A stretch of 49,591 bases of DNA from an uncultured Clostridia bacterium (GCA_947632335.1 CANROX010000011.1:1-49591), one strand, 5' to 3'. Shown: positions 16,783-25,135, counted from the first letter of the stretch. A program made the numbers and translations. Notes: generated from the sequence alone by a model not told the origin.

Positions 16783-16796
16783 TAATTGGTGATTTT

Positions 16797-17501
16797 ATGT
16801 TTATAATGAAAACTGTGATACTAACATTTGTGTCGCTGATTGTGCTTTTTATCCTTGCAAAGCTAATGGGTAACAAGCAGCTTTCCCAGCTTACTACCTT
16901 TGACTATATAAACGGAATTACAATAGGTTCAATAGCTGCGGAGCTTGCAACATCAACTTGGGAGGACTGGTATGAACCCCTTATTGCAATGGTTATATAC
17001 GGTCTTGCCGCGGTAGCTATTTCTTATGTTTCCCTTACATTTCTTCCCCTAAAGAGGTTTTTCTCAGGTAAGACAACTGTTATTTATGACAACGGAAAGT
17101 TTTACAAGAAAAATCTTTTGAAATGCAAGCTGGATATAGGTGAATTTTTATCGGAGTTAAGGGCCCAGGGATATTTCAGCATAAAGGATATTCAGAGCGC
17201 CTACCTTGAAAGCAACGGTGCTGTCAGCGTTCTTCCAAAGAGCGATAAAAAGCCCATGACTCCTTATGATATGGATATGAAGCCAAACAAGGCTACGGCT
17301 GACCCCATATTTGTACTTGACGGCAAGGTACTTGAAAAAAATCTCAAGCACAGCGGTAAGGATACCCAGTGGCTTATGACAAAGCTTAAGGAGAACAATG
17401 TTTCCTTGAAAGAGGTATTTATTGCCCAGGCTGACGGAGAGAATGACCTTTCGGTTTACATTGATACCCATAACAGTGATATGAATGATTTGTTCCAGTG
17501 A
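16797..17501 (+). CDS. DUF421 (YetF/YrbG-type) membrane protein
   Basis: A 234-residue protein with about three N-terminal membrane helices (first 85 residues) and a cytoplasmic domain. The segment FDYINGITIGSIAAELA (38-54) and the later IKDIQSAYLESNGAVSVLPK (about 129-148) are hallmarks of DUF421. Relatives in spore formers (YetF, 2Duf) sit in the spore inner membrane and affect heat resistance and germination; the biochemical function is unknown. ATG 16797 follows GGTGA. The final TGA overlaps a GTG codon of the ruvX frame. Confidence 0.85.
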   Translation: MFIMKTVILTFVSLIVLFILAKLMGNKQLSQLTTFDYINGITIGSIAAELATSTWEDWYEPLIAMVIYGLAAVAISYVSLTFLPLKRFFSGKTTVIYDNGKFYKKNLLKCKLDIGEFLSELRAQGYFSIKDIQSAYLESNGAVSVLPKSDKKPMTPYDMDMKPNKATADPIFVLDGKVLEKNLKHSGKDTQWLMTKLKENNVSLKEVFIAQADGENDLSVYIDTHNSDMNDLFQ

Positions 17502-17512
17502 AAGGAAAAATT

Positions 17513-17938
17513 ATGGTTATTATGTCTGTGGACTACGGCAAGGCAAGAACAGGGATTGCTATTTGCGACAAACTTGAAATGCTTAGTTCACCACTAACAC
17601 AGATTCAGGAATACAACAGGGAAAAACTTATTGAAAAGATAGCTGCCCTTGCCAAGGAAAACAAGGCGAAGCTTATTGTGGTAGGACTTCCCAGAAATAT
17701 GGACGGCAGCGAGGGTGAATCCGCAGAGAACGCCAGGTCTTTTGCTAAGGAATTGAGTGATGCCTGTAAAATAGAAGCGGTTATGCAGGACGAAAGAGGC
17801 ACAACGATTACTGCCCACAATTATCTTAATTTTACCGATACCAGAGGAAAGAAAAGAAAGTCTGTGGTAGATAGTGTTGCCGCCACAATTATACTTGAGG
17901 ATTATCTTAGAAAGAGAAAAAATTCATCTGTAGAATAA
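17513..17938 (+). CDS. ruvX: Holliday junction resolvase-like protein RuvX/YqgF
   Basis: A 141-residue RNase H-fold nuclease, linked in different species to Holliday junction resolution or 16S rRNA 5' processing. Visible are the first catalytic Asp in MSVDYGKARTGIA (D7), VVGLPRNMDGSEGE in the middle and QDERGTT/VDSVAATIILEDYL near the end, all family hallmarks. Start set at ATG 17513 because AAAGGA (17501-17506) lies 6 nt upstream; GTG 17498 in the same frame overlaps the previous stop. It is likely co-transcribed with the DUF421 gene. Confidence 0.92.
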   Translation: MVIMSVDYGKARTGIAICDKLEMLSSPLTQIQEYNREKLIEKIAALAKENKAKLIVVGLPRNMDGSEGESAENARSFAKELSDACKIEAVMQDERGTTITAHNYLNFTDTRGKKRKSVVDSVAATIILEDYLRKRKNSSVE

Positions 17939-18008
17939 TATTGTTAAACTATTGTCAATTCTTCTACAAACTGAATAATTAATTTCCTTTTTTTGCACAT
18001 TTTTGCGG

Positions 18009-18037
18009 TTGATTTAGGAAATAAATAATAGTATAAT
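18009..18037 (+). promoter_or_regulatory. pckA promoter
   Basis: TTGATT (18009-18014), exact 17-bp spacer, TATAAT (18032-18037). The leader of about 80 nt contains TGCAAT/ATTGCA inverted arms but no recognised riboswitch. Confidence 0.75.
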
Positions 18038-18123
18038 GGTAATATGCAATTTGTATATTTTCTGATTGCAAAAATGGTAAGCAGATAATTATCATTTAAA
18101 CCAGATTAAAGGAGGACAAAGAA

Positions 18124-19815
18124 ATGTCAACAAAAGCTAATTACAAAACAGAAGAAATTGGTGCTGGCAAGGTTGGTTTTTCAAAGACAAGATCAATCAT
18201 TGAATCAGCTTTCTATGGTAACAATGTAGTGCCGGTAAACACACTTAAAGAGGCATACAATCTTGCTAAAAATTCACCCGGTACAATCGTAACTGACCTT
18301 CCGGTTTACAGGGGAGAGGAATTTGGTCTTGACAGCGACGCAAAGGTTCTTCTCTTTAATGACGGTGCTGTTACAGGCCGTTACGCTGCTGCCCGCAGAA
18401 TTAAGGGCGAGCCGGGAGTTGATGATACTAAACTTGATAAGGTAGTTATGGACGCTGTCTACAAGACAAGATATGAAAAGATGTATCATGCAACCGTATT
18501 CGTAGGACTTGACCCTGAATTTATGGTAAAGGCTCATCTCCTTATTCCTGAGGGTGAAGAAAATCTTATGTATTCATGGATGCTGAACTTCCAGTATATG
18601 TCTGATGAATATGTAAAGATGTATAAGAACTCAAAGCCTGTTGGCGACGGCAAGGAAGCCGATATTTATATTTTCTCAGACCCCCAGTGGGAGCCGACAG
18701 AAAGCCCTGATGTTGATTACAGTTGTTTAAGCGACCCCCTTACACTCTGCTACTTTGATACAGACGCTAACTGTGCAGCTATACTCGGTATGAAGTACTT
18801 TGGCGAACACAAGAAAGGCACACTTACAATGGCTTGGGCTATTGCTAACAGAAACGGCTATGCCTCCTGCCATGGCGGTCAGAAGGAATATATCCTTGGC
18901 AATAACGAGAAGTTTGTTGCATCTGTATATGGCCTTTCCGGTTCCGGTAAGTCAACACTTACACATGCTAAGCATGGCGGTAAGTATGAAATTAAGGTTC
19001 TTCACGACGACGCATTTATTATTAATACAGATACCTGCGCTTCTATTGCACTTGAACCAACATACTTTGATAAGACAGCTGACTATCCTGCAGGCTGTCC
19101 TGACAACAAGTATCTCTTAACTTGCCAGAACTGTGGTGCTACACTTGATGAGAACGGCAAGGTACAGCTTGTTACTGAAGATATAAGAAACGGCAACGGC
19201 CGTGCTATTAAGTCTAAGCTCTGGTCACCAAACAGAGTTGATAAGATTGACGCCCCTGTTAACGCTATCTTCTGGATTATGAAAGACCCAACTATTCCAC
19301 CGGTTGTTAAGCTAAAGGGTGCTGCTCTTGCATCTGTAATGGGTGCAACGCTTGCTACAAAGACATCAACTGCCGAAAGAGTTAAGGCAGGTACAGATAT
19401 GAACGCCCTCCGTATTGTTCCCTATGCTAATCCATTCAGAACATACCCTCTCAAAAACGACTATGCTAAGTTTAAGAAACTGGTTGAAGAGAGAGATGTA
19501 GATTGCTACATTATCAATACAGGCGACTTTATGGGCAAGAAGGTTAAGCCGGCGGATACACTGGGTATTCTTGAGGCAATCGTTGAAAAGAAAGCAGAAT
19601 TTAAGGCTTGGGGCCCATTCTCTGATATTGAAATTATGGATTGGGACGGCTTTGAAGTAAATATGAATGATGCTGAATATAAGGCTGCTCTTAAAGAGGC
19701 TATGCAGAACAGAGTTAATGCTGTTGAGGGCTTTGCAGTAGCTAAGGAAGGATACGACAAGCTGCCTGATGAGGCTCTTGAGGCTATTAAGAAAGTTGTT
19801 TCAGAGTTGGAATAA
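18124..19815 (+). CDS. pckA: Phosphoenolpyruvate carboxykinase (ATP)
   Basis: Interconverts oxaloacetate plus ATP with PEP, CO2 and ADP. In fermenting gut Clostridia it can run in the carboxylating direction. The 563-residue protein carries the P-loop GLSGSGKST (about residue 273), the preceding CHGGQKEY segment, the metal-binding HDDAF (about 297) and the adenine-site region around IVPYANPF. It is somewhat longer than the 530-540 residues usual in enterobacteria. A clean AAAGGAGGA site and a strong monocistronic promoter suggest high expression. The following terminator is shared with sfsA. Confidence 0.96.
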   Translation: MSTKANYKTEEIGAGKVGFSKTRSIIESAFYGNNVVPVNTLKEAYNLAKNSPGTIVTDLPVYRGEEFGLDSDAKVLLFNDGAVTGRYAAARRIKGEPGVDDTKLDKVVMDAVYKTRYEKMYHATVFVGLDPEFMVKAHLLIPEGEENLMYSWMLNFQYMSDEYVKMYKNSKPVGDGKEADIYIFSDPQWEPTESPDVDYSCLSDPLTLCYFDTDANCAAILGMKYFGEHKKGTLTMAWAIANRNGYASCHGGQKEYILGNNEKFVASVYGLSGSGKSTLTHAKHGGKYEIKVLHDDAFIINTDTCASIALEPTYFDKTADYPAGCPDNKYLLTCQNCGATLDENGKVQLVTEDIRNGNGRAIKSKLWSPNRVDKIDAPVNAIFWIMKDPTIPPVVKLKGAALASVMGATLATKTSTAERVKAGTDMNALRIVPYANPFRTYPLKNDYAKFKKLVEERDVDCYIINTGDFMGKKVKPADTLGILEAIVEKKAEFKAWGPFSDIEIMDWDGFEVNMNDAEYKAALKEAMQNRVNAVEGFAVAKEGYDKLPDEALEAIKKVVSELE

Positions 19816-19831
19816 TTTTTGTAATTTAATA

Positions 19832-19867
19832 CAATTAATCCCACTACTTGTGTAGTGGGATTTTTTA
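19832..19867. terminator. Bidirectional terminator between pckA and sfsA
   Basis: Perfect 11-bp arms AATCCCACTAC (19837-19847) and GTAGTGGGATT (19852-19862), loop TTGT, then TTTT on the plus strand. Confidence 0.85.
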
Positions 19868-20533
19868 TAATCTGTAGGGTATTTCACCCTTGATTTCAAG
19901 GGTGTCTTCTGTAACATCGCACACAAGGCACAGAATTTTCACTCCCGAATTTTCTGCCTTTACAAGGGCATCTGCAAACTCCCTATGAGTTTCTCTGTTT
20001 GGTGTGAAATACTCCACATTATCCATTTGTATTACAAAAGCTATGTATGTATTGTAGCCCTCCTTTTGAGCCTTAATAAGCTCCATAATATGTTTTACAC
20101 CGCGCTCCGTGGGAGCGTCCGGGAAAAGGACAACATTTTCTTTTTCAAGGGTAACGCCCTTTACTTCCACAAAATATTTTTCCTTGCCCTTTTCAAAATA
20201 AAAATCAATTCTGGAATTGCCGTAGGTACATTCAGATTTTATATAATCGGGATTTTTATTCTTCAGGTATTCCATAAATACCTTGTTGGGTGCCTGGCTA
20301 TCCATATTTACCAGTCTGTTTCCTTTATAAACGGATATAAGGTCATACTTTGTTTTTCGTTTGGGGTTATCACTTTTCTGACATATTACCTTTGCGTTTT
20401 CTGTCAGCAGTTCCCTGCATCTGCCGGTATTTTTTACATGGACGACTTCCTCTTTTCCGTCTATTTCTATATGAGCTATAAACCTATTGGGACGGCTTTT
20501 AAATATTCCTTTTACCATTCTTTCGTATTTCAT
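19865..20533 (-). CDS. sfsA: SfsA family DNA/RNA nuclease
   Basis: A 222-residue protein with an N-terminal OB-like half (FKSRPNRFIAHIEIDG, HVKNTGRCRELL) and a C-terminal nuclease-like half (RIDFYF, FVEVKGVTLE, FPDAPTERG), all strongly conserved in SfsA. E. coli SfsA was first described as a sugar fermentation stimulation protein; the PD-(D/E)XK-like residues D...ExK are visible around 110-127. It is monocistronic, convergent with pckA, with GAGGTGA upstream of the ATG. Confidence 0.93.
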   Translation of the reverse strand: MKYERMVKGIFKSRPNRFIAHIEIDGKEEVVHVKNTGRCRELLTENAKVICQKSDNPKRKTKYDLISVYKGNRLVNMDSQAPNKVFMEYLKNKNPDYIKSECTYGNSRIDFYFEKGKEKYFVEVKGVTLEKENVVLFPDAPTERGVKHIMELIKAQKEGYNTYIAFVIQMDNVEYFTPNRETHREFADALVKAENSGVKILCLVCDVTEDTLEIKGEIPYRL

Positions 20534-20646
20534 ATGTCACCTCGGCAATTTTATAGTATAAAAGGTTATTATTTTGTCTGTTTTTTTCTCTTCTTTGTTG
20601 AATTTTAATGAATTTTGTGATAAAAGCATATTTCTTAAAAAATTAC

Positions 20647-20675
20647 TTTTTATCTATGAAAAAATATGGTATAAT
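20647..20675 (+). promoter_or_regulatory. Promoter for the repeat-bearing zinc-ribbon gene
   Basis: TGGTATAAT gives an extended -10 (TATAAT 20670-20675). The -35 position (TTTTTA, 20647-20652, 17-bp spacer) is weak. Confidence 0.55.
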
Positions 20676-20740
20676 GTTATAGATGAAGAAATTTATCAAA
20701 GATAAGAAAATACCATAATAAAACTTTAGGAGGCAAAATT

Positions 20741-21397
20741 ATGTTTTGTTCAAAATGCGGTCAGCAGATAGCTGATAATGCTGTATTCTGCCAGAATTGC
20801 GGCACACAGGTAGCCCAGCAGGCACAGGGGAACGCACAGCAGGCAGGCGCTCCACAGACTCAGCAGTACAATGCAAACACACAGCAGGCAGGCGCTCCAC
20901 AGGGTCAGCAGTATAATGCAAACACACAGCAGACAGGCGCTCCACAGGCTCAGCAGTATAATGCAAACACACAGCAGGCAGGCGCTCCTCAGGGTCAGCA
21001 GTATAATGCAAACACACAGCAGGGTACACAGTCTGTAGTTGATAACATTCTTAACACTGCAGACCACACAAATGAATATTCACAGGCGGAAATTAAAAAC
21101 GGAAAGGTTATGTCTATTCTTAGTTACATAGGTATCCTTGTTTTGATTCCTCTATTTGCAGAAAAGAACAACAGGTATGTTCGTTTTCATGTGAACCAGG
21201 GCTTTACACTTGTTGTAATTGAACTTGCTATTGCTGTAGTAGGAATTGTCCTGAACTTTATTCCGATTTTCGGAATTGTCATAAGGGCACTCCTTTCTTT
21301 AGCAACATTAATCCTAATGATTTTAGGTATTGTCAACGCAGCTACAGGAAAGGCTAAGGAACTTCCTATAATCGGTTCAATTAAACTTGTAAACTGA
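20741..21397 (+). CDS. Zinc-ribbon membrane protein with 15-residue Gln-rich repeats (DUF4870-like)
   Basis: A 218-residue protein in three parts: an N-terminal zinc ribbon (C3, C6, C17, C20), a Gln/Ala/Asn-rich linker of four nearly exact 15-residue repeats (QQAGAPQxQQYNANT, residues 33-92), and a C-terminal membrane domain with two or three helices. The helices are separated by KNNRYVRFHVNQGF, a segment typical of DUF4870-type proteins. Function is unknown. TAGGAGG precedes the ATG. The same CxxC-N10-CxxC N-terminus recurs at 39294 and 44063, so the genome appears to use this zinc ribbon repeatedly on membrane proteins. Confidence 0.8.
   Translation: MFCSKCGQQIADNAVFCQNCGTQVAQQAQGNAQQAGAPQTQQYNANTQQAGAPQGQQYNANTQQTGAPQAQQYNANTQQAGAPQGQQYNANTQQGTQSVVDNILNTADHTNEYSQAEIKNGKVMSILSYIGILVLIPLFAEKNNRYVRFHVNQGFTLVVIELAIAVVGIVLNFIPIFGIVIRALLSLATLILMILGIVNAATGKAKELPIIGSIKLVN
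20837..21016 (+). repeat. Four tandem 45-nt coding repeats
   Basis: Units start at 20837, 20882, 20927 and 20972. They are in frame, encode 15 residues each and differ at only a few positions. Copies two and four encode the same peptide. Confidence 0.95.
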
Positions 21398-21415
21398 TAA
21401 CTTAATATACATAAT

Positions 21416-21446
21416 GAGGGAGCACCAAAGGTGCTCCCTTTTTGTT
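21416..21446. terminator. Bidirectional terminator after the zinc-ribbon gene
   Basis: Perfect arms GGGAGCACC (21418-21426) and GGTGCTCCC (21430-21438), loop AAA, followed by TTTTT. It lies between convergent genes. Confidence 0.85.
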
Positions 21447-21747
21447 ATAATTGTGAAGTTTGATTTTCGGATTTTTTTGCTTTCTTTTCCGCTTTGTAGT
21501 CCATATACAGTTCCTCTGTTTCGCCAACAGCCTTTTTCTTCATAGACCTGCCGTTGCCAACTGAAATTGAACCGGCAATAATCAATATGACTGCAATTAT
21601 GACAGACGCCCTGCCAAGGGTAAACTCCCCTAAAAATACTGTGCCCATAAAAGCAAGCCCTAAAAGTATAACGGCAGTGCCTATTACAATAAGGGCGTCA
21701 TATATGTGAAATCTTCCCATAATTAATGTTTCATTATCCTTTTTCAT
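21445..21747 (-). CDS. Small membrane protein of unknown function
   Basis: A 100-residue protein with two predicted membrane helices (about residues 17-35 and 46-62), a short cytoplasmic N-terminus and a Lys/Glu-rich tail (about 68-100). I do not recognise a family. GGAGG lies just upstream of the ATG, and a consensus promoter (21773-21801) drives it divergently from the YtrA-type operon. The two -35 boxes are only 22 bp apart, so a regulator bound in that region could affect both. Confidence 0.65.
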   Translation of the reverse strand: MKKDNETLIMGRFHIYDALIVIGTAVILLGLAFMGTVFLGEFTLGRASVIIAVILIIAGSISVGNGRSMKKKAVGETEELYMDYKAEKKAKKSENQTSQL

Positions 21748-21772
21748 AATAAACCTCCATGTGCATAACTAA

Positions 21773-21801
21773 AGTTTATCATTAATGTGTAACTGTGTCA
21801 A
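21773..21801 (-). promoter_or_regulatory. Promoter for the small membrane protein gene
   Basis: On the minus strand, TTGACA (21801-21796), 17-bp spacer, TAAACT (21778-21773). Confidence 0.65.
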
Positions 21802-21823
21802 TAAAAAAATTGTTAAAAAACAC

Positions 21824-21852
21824 TTGACAGGGAGTGTACTACGGTGTACTAT
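21824..21852 (+). promoter_or_regulatory. Promoter for the YtrA-type operon
   Basis: TTGACA (21824-21829), 17-bp spacer, TACTAT (21847-21852). It is covered by the repeated (A/G)GTGTACTA elements described in the next entry. Confidence 0.75.
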
Positions 21853-21889
21853 ATAAGTGTACTAATTGTACTATTATGGATAGTACAAT
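21833..21889 (+). promoter_or_regulatory. Operator array for the GntR/YtrA regulator
   Basis: Three copies of (A/G)GTGTACTA start at 21833, 21843 and 21856. A fourth related element begins a perfect inverted repeat with arms ATTGTACTAT (21865-21874) and ATAGTACAAT (21880-21889). They cover the spacer, the -10 box and the expected transcription start, as expected for autorepression. Confidence 0.65.
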
Positions 21890-21910
21890 AATTATTCAAA
21901 GGAGGTCAGA

Positions 21911-22288
21911 ATGTTTTCTATTAATTTTCAGTCCAGAGTACCTGTGTATCAGCAGATATGCGACAATATTATAAGGCTCGTTTCATACGGAGCCATTAAA
22001 TCAAATGAACAGCTACCTGCTGTACGGAGAATGGCAACGGACTTAGGAGTAAATCCCAATACGGTAGCCAAGGCATATTCAATGCTTGAAAGCAGTGGTT
22101 ATGTTTACACAGTAACGGGAAAGGGGAGTTTTATTTCCGAAAAACTGCAAAACGGAGAGGCTCGCCGAATAGAAATGAAAAATCAGCTTAGGGAAAAATT
22201 AAAGGAGGCATACAGTGTGGGACTTTCTCCTGATGACATAAGCGAGATAATTAATGAAATTTATTACGGAGGGGAAGAAAATGATTGA
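21911..22288 (+). CDS. GntR family transcriptional regulator, YtrA subfamily
   Basis: A 125-residue repressor: an N-terminal winged helix (VPVYQQICDNIIRLV, LPAVRRMATDLGVNPNTVAKAY, GYVYTVTGKGSFIS) and a short C-terminal dimerisation helix pair typical of the YtrA subfamily. Such regulators usually control their own operon with an ABC transporter, which fits here: the ATPase gene overlaps by 8 nt and an operator-like repeat array lies upstream. In Bacillus the homologous operon responds to cell-wall antibiotics; the inducer here is unknown. Confidence 0.93.
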   Translation: MFSINFQSRVPVYQQICDNIIRLVSYGAIKSNEQLPAVRRMATDLGVNPNTVAKAYSMLESSGYVYTVTGKGSFISEKLQNGEARRIEMKNQLREKLKEAYSVGLSPDDISEIINEIYYGGEEND

Positions 22289-23168
22289 AATTAAAGGTCT
22301 TACAAAAAGGTTTGACAAGATTACCGCAGTAAATAATATTTCGGCAACTATCCAAACAGGGACAATCTGTGGGCTTGCGGGTTCAAACGGCAGCGGTAAA
22401 AGTACCTTGCTAAGAATGTTAAGCGGGGTTTACGAACCGGACGAGGGAAGTATAATTGTTGACGGAGAACTGAATTTTGAAAATATTTCTGTAAAGGGCA
22501 AAAGCTACTATGTTTCAGATTATCCCTTTTTCTCAAACGGAGCTACCCTTACAAAGCTGGCGTCTTATCTAAAAAATATATATCCTAACTGGGATAATGA
22601 GTACTATTATAACTTGTGTAAAATTTTTCGTGTAAATCCCAAGGGCAAGGTAATCAATATGAGTAAGGGACTTCAAAGACAGGTTGCAATTATACTTGCC
22701 TTTTCAACAAGGCCAAAATATCTTTATCTTGACGAAATTTTTGACGGTCTTGACCCTGTTATCCGCCAGTCATTAAAAAAGCTAATAGTTGAAAATGTGG
22801 CAGACAATAATATGACGGTTATTATATCCTCCCACAACCTTAGGGAGTTTAATGATATTTGTGACAGTATGCTGTTGTTACACCAGGGTGAAATCGTAAG
22901 GTGCGGCGGAGTTGAAGATATGAAGTCAAGGGCCTTCAGAGTACAGATTGCATTTAATGATGAAATGTCATTGGATTTGTTTAAGGGTATGGATATTAGG
23001 AATATGAATCAGAACGGCAGGCTGTTTTCTTTTATTGCCTTGGGAGATGAACAGGATATTGGCAATCATTTGCAGAGCTTTAAGCCTGCGTTTATGGAAA
23101 TGCTTCCCCTTACTCTTGAAGAGGCATTTATTAATGAAATGGAGGGTGTAGGATATGAAGTCATCTAA
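22281..23168 (+). CDS. ABC transporter ATP-binding protein (YtrB-like)
   Basis: A 295-residue ATPase. Walker A is GSNGSGKST (about residues 34-42), the signature segment is MSKGLQRQ (about 130), Walker B is YLYLDEIFDGLD (about 150-161) and the H-loop is SSHN (about 188). Start at ATG 22281 follows GGAGGGG and overlaps the regulator gene. It ends 14 nt inside the permease gene, so all three genes are coupled. It should power the 23155 permease. Confidence 0.93.
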   Translation: MIEIKGLTKRFDKITAVNNISATIQTGTICGLAGSNGSGKSTLLRMLSGVYEPDEGSIIVDGELNFENISVKGKSYYVSDYPFFSNGATLTKLASYLKNIYPNWDNEYYYNLCKIFRVNPKGKVINMSKGLQRQVAIILAFSTRPKYLYLDEIFDGLDPVIRQSLKKLIVENVADNNMTVIISSHNLREFNDICDSMLLLHQGEIVRCGGVEDMKSRAFRVQIAFNDEMSLDLFKGMDIRNMNQNGRLFSFIALGDEQDIGNHLQSFKPAFMEMLPLTLEEAFINEMEGVGYEVI

Positions 23169-25086
23169 GCATTTTAAAACTATATTTTTTGATACTGTAA
23201 AAAGATTTATACCCCTTTCCATAGCATACTGGGGACTTTTAGCATTTTTCTTTCCGGGTATTGAGGCACTGTATGAATTATCCACCATGCTTAACAATAT
23301 AGGCTCTCTATATATATTAAAATTTCCAAGTGGTTTTTTAGGACCAATGTCACAGTTTGAAGTTTGTATTGTATGCGGTTTCTTTGGCATTGTGTTCAGC
23401 GCAATAATTGCCTTTATTGCTTTTTCATATCTACACAATAAAAGGCAAATGGACTTTGTTGGTTCTTTGCCGGTTTCCAGGAGAACACATTTTCTTGCAA
23501 GACTTACTGCCGTTATGGCACTTGCCATTGTACCTGTTATTGTAGTAACTTTTACTGGGTCTGCTGTTGTAGGTTTTGCAGGCTTTCCGCGAACAATGGA
23601 GCTTATGCTTAGAATTTGCGCTGTTATTGCAGGCAATATTTCCCTTGTGTGTGTTCTTTCAATTTGCAGTGGTACTGTTGCAAATACTGTCATATCATAT
23701 GTGTTAATTAGTTTTATTTATCCTATGTTTATGCTTTTAGTGGGAATATATCCCACAGCGTTTGTTCCCGGTGTTAACGAATTTCTTATGAACGCAAATT
23801 CCGTAACACTGCTTTCGCCTATTTCCGCTGTGTTTACGGGAACATTTTCCACCATAAGTAATGATGGGATGGATAATTTCAGCTTCGGTTTTGACGCCGG
23901 TACAGTATTCTTCTATATATGGTGGGTAGTTTTTACAGTGGTGCTTATTGGTATTTCTGCTATACTCATTAAGAAAAGAAAAACGGAGCGTGCACAAAAC
24001 AGCTATGCATTTGTTGCGCCCTATGTTGTAATCAGATTTTTTACATCTATCTGTGTAGGCTTTTTGGGCGGACTCTTGCTTGGAGAAATATTCTCCGTTG
24101 TACCAGATTCAAATGTAGACTCAAAGAATATAACATTTATTGCGGTGTTCCTTATAGGTTTTATTATATTTACATTTATTACCCACCTTATAATGCACCT
24201 TATTTATCACAAGGGTATGGGCAAATTTGCAAAATGGTTAATACTCTTTGGGGTAGAGGCGGTAGTAGGCCTTTCTATATTCTTTACAATATCAACAGAT
24301 GCAATAGGTTATGTTACCTATGTTCCCTCTGTCAACGATGTTAAAAGTGTGGAGTTTTCCTTTAATGACCATGAATTTATTATTGATGGGGTGGATTACA
24401 ACAAATTAAAGACAGAGGATAAGGCTGTAATAGAGAAAATTCTAAATTTTCATAAAGGTGTTGTCAATGATATTAAAGAAAAACACGGTGGTATGTATCT
24501 TCCGGTAAGGTACATTTATCCCCCTATGGTAGATTATTATGATGAAGATTTTGAATATACTGATGTCTATGATGACTATCGCAACAATATTAGATTGGTG
24601 ATGCCTAACGGTTACACAATTAAATTTAATCTTAAAGACGGAAGTTCTGTAAAAAGATACTATGACAGCAGTATCCAATCTATAGTCGAGAAATATTATT
24701 CTGATTTGTATAAAATCTTTAAAACCGCTAATGTAAATGAAATAGGAAAGATTCCTCAGGAGTATGCAGAGGATTTGGAAGTGTTTATTAATATGGACAG
24801 CATAGGCTATGATAACGACTATAGCTATACAGATAATGAAAATAAAATCAGAGGTCTTATGAAAGCTATTAAAAAAGACTATAGGAAAGTGGGATATATC
24901 AGTGATTTTTCAAGGGGAAACTACTGCTGTATCGTAGTTAATTATGAAAATGAATATTCTGATGAATATAGCTTTAGCCAGGAAGTCATCGAGTTTGACA
25001 GCAGATATGTAAATACAATTAAGTATCTTAAAGAAAAAATGTTTGTTAAAAATCCTCCCCAAGATTATTCAGAATATATGGAATAA
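23155..25086 (+). CDS. ABC transporter permease, YtrC/ABC-2-like, large
   Basis: A 643-residue membrane protein. About 10 hydrophobic segments occupy the first 390 residues, and the last 250 residues form a soluble Asp/Tyr-rich domain (from about VPSVNDVKSVEFSFNDHEF), as in other large YtrC-like permeases of Clostridia. Lipid or peptide efflux, or wall stress protection, is plausible from the operon type, but the substrate is unknown. GGAGG (23141-23145) supports ATG 23155. The ytrE and ytrF genes of the Bacillus operon are missing. A strong terminator follows. Confidence 0.85.
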   Translation: MKSSKHFKTIFFDTVKRFIPLSIAYWGLLAFFFPGIEALYELSTMLNNIGSLYILKFPSGFLGPMSQFEVCIVCGFFGIVFSAIIAFIAFSYLHNKRQMDFVGSLPVSRRTHFLARLTAVMALAIVPVIVVTFTGSAVVGFAGFPRTMELMLRICAVIAGNISLVCVLSICSGTVANTVISYVLISFIYPMFMLLVGIYPTAFVPGVNEFLMNANSVTLLSPISAVFTGTFSTISNDGMDNFSFGFDAGTVFFYIWWVVFTVVLIGISAILIKKRKTERAQNSYAFVAPYVVIRFFTSICVGFLGGLLLGEIFSVVPDSNVDSKNITFIAVFLIGFIIFTFITHLIMHLIYHKGMGKFAKWLILFGVEAVVGLSIFFTISTDAIGYVTYVPSVNDVKSVEFSFNDHEFIIDGVDYNKLKTEDKAVIEKILNFHKGVVNDIKEKHGGMYLPVRYIYPPMVDYYDEDFEYTDVYDDYRNNIRLVMPNGYTIKFNLKDGSSVKRYYDSSIQSIVEKYYSDLYKIFKTANVNEIGKIPQEYAEDLEVFINMDSIGYDNDYSYTDNENKIRGLMKAIKKDYRKVGYISDFSRGNYCCIVVNYENEYSDEYSFSQEVIEFDSRYVNTIKYLKEKMFVKNPPQDYSEYME

Positions 25087-25100
25087 TAATTTTATCCATA

Positions 25101-25135
25101 AAAAAGACTGTACCAAAAAAGGTACAGTCTTTTCT
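25101..25135. terminator. Bidirectional terminator between the ABC permease and lysC
   Basis: Perfect 13-bp arms AAAAGACTGTACC (25102-25114) and GGTACAGTCTTTT (25121-25133), 6-nt A loop. Confidence 0.88.

Noticed and set aside
17930-17967. Terminator after ruvX
   Set aside because: GTAGAA/TTCTAC arms are only 6 bp with a 26-nt loop and no T-run, too weak to call.
19985-20608. 207-codon plus-strand frame opposite sfsA
   Set aside because: It is a shadow of sfsA on the other strand, with Phe/Tyr-rich composition and no start signals.
20837-21016. Tandem repeats as a possible CRISPR array
   Set aside because: The units are contiguous with no spacers, keep the reading frame of a zinc-ribbon membrane protein, and are Gln-rich coding sequence.
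20739-21067. Two overlapping minus-strand open frames across the repeats
   Set aside because: They exist only because the repeat length is a multiple of three; they lack ribosome binding sites and give Cys/Leu-rich repetitive nonsense.
22968-23693. 241-codon minus-strand frame opposite the ABC transporter genes
   Set aside because: It crosses the boundary of two coupled genes on the opposite strand and has no ribosome binding site.
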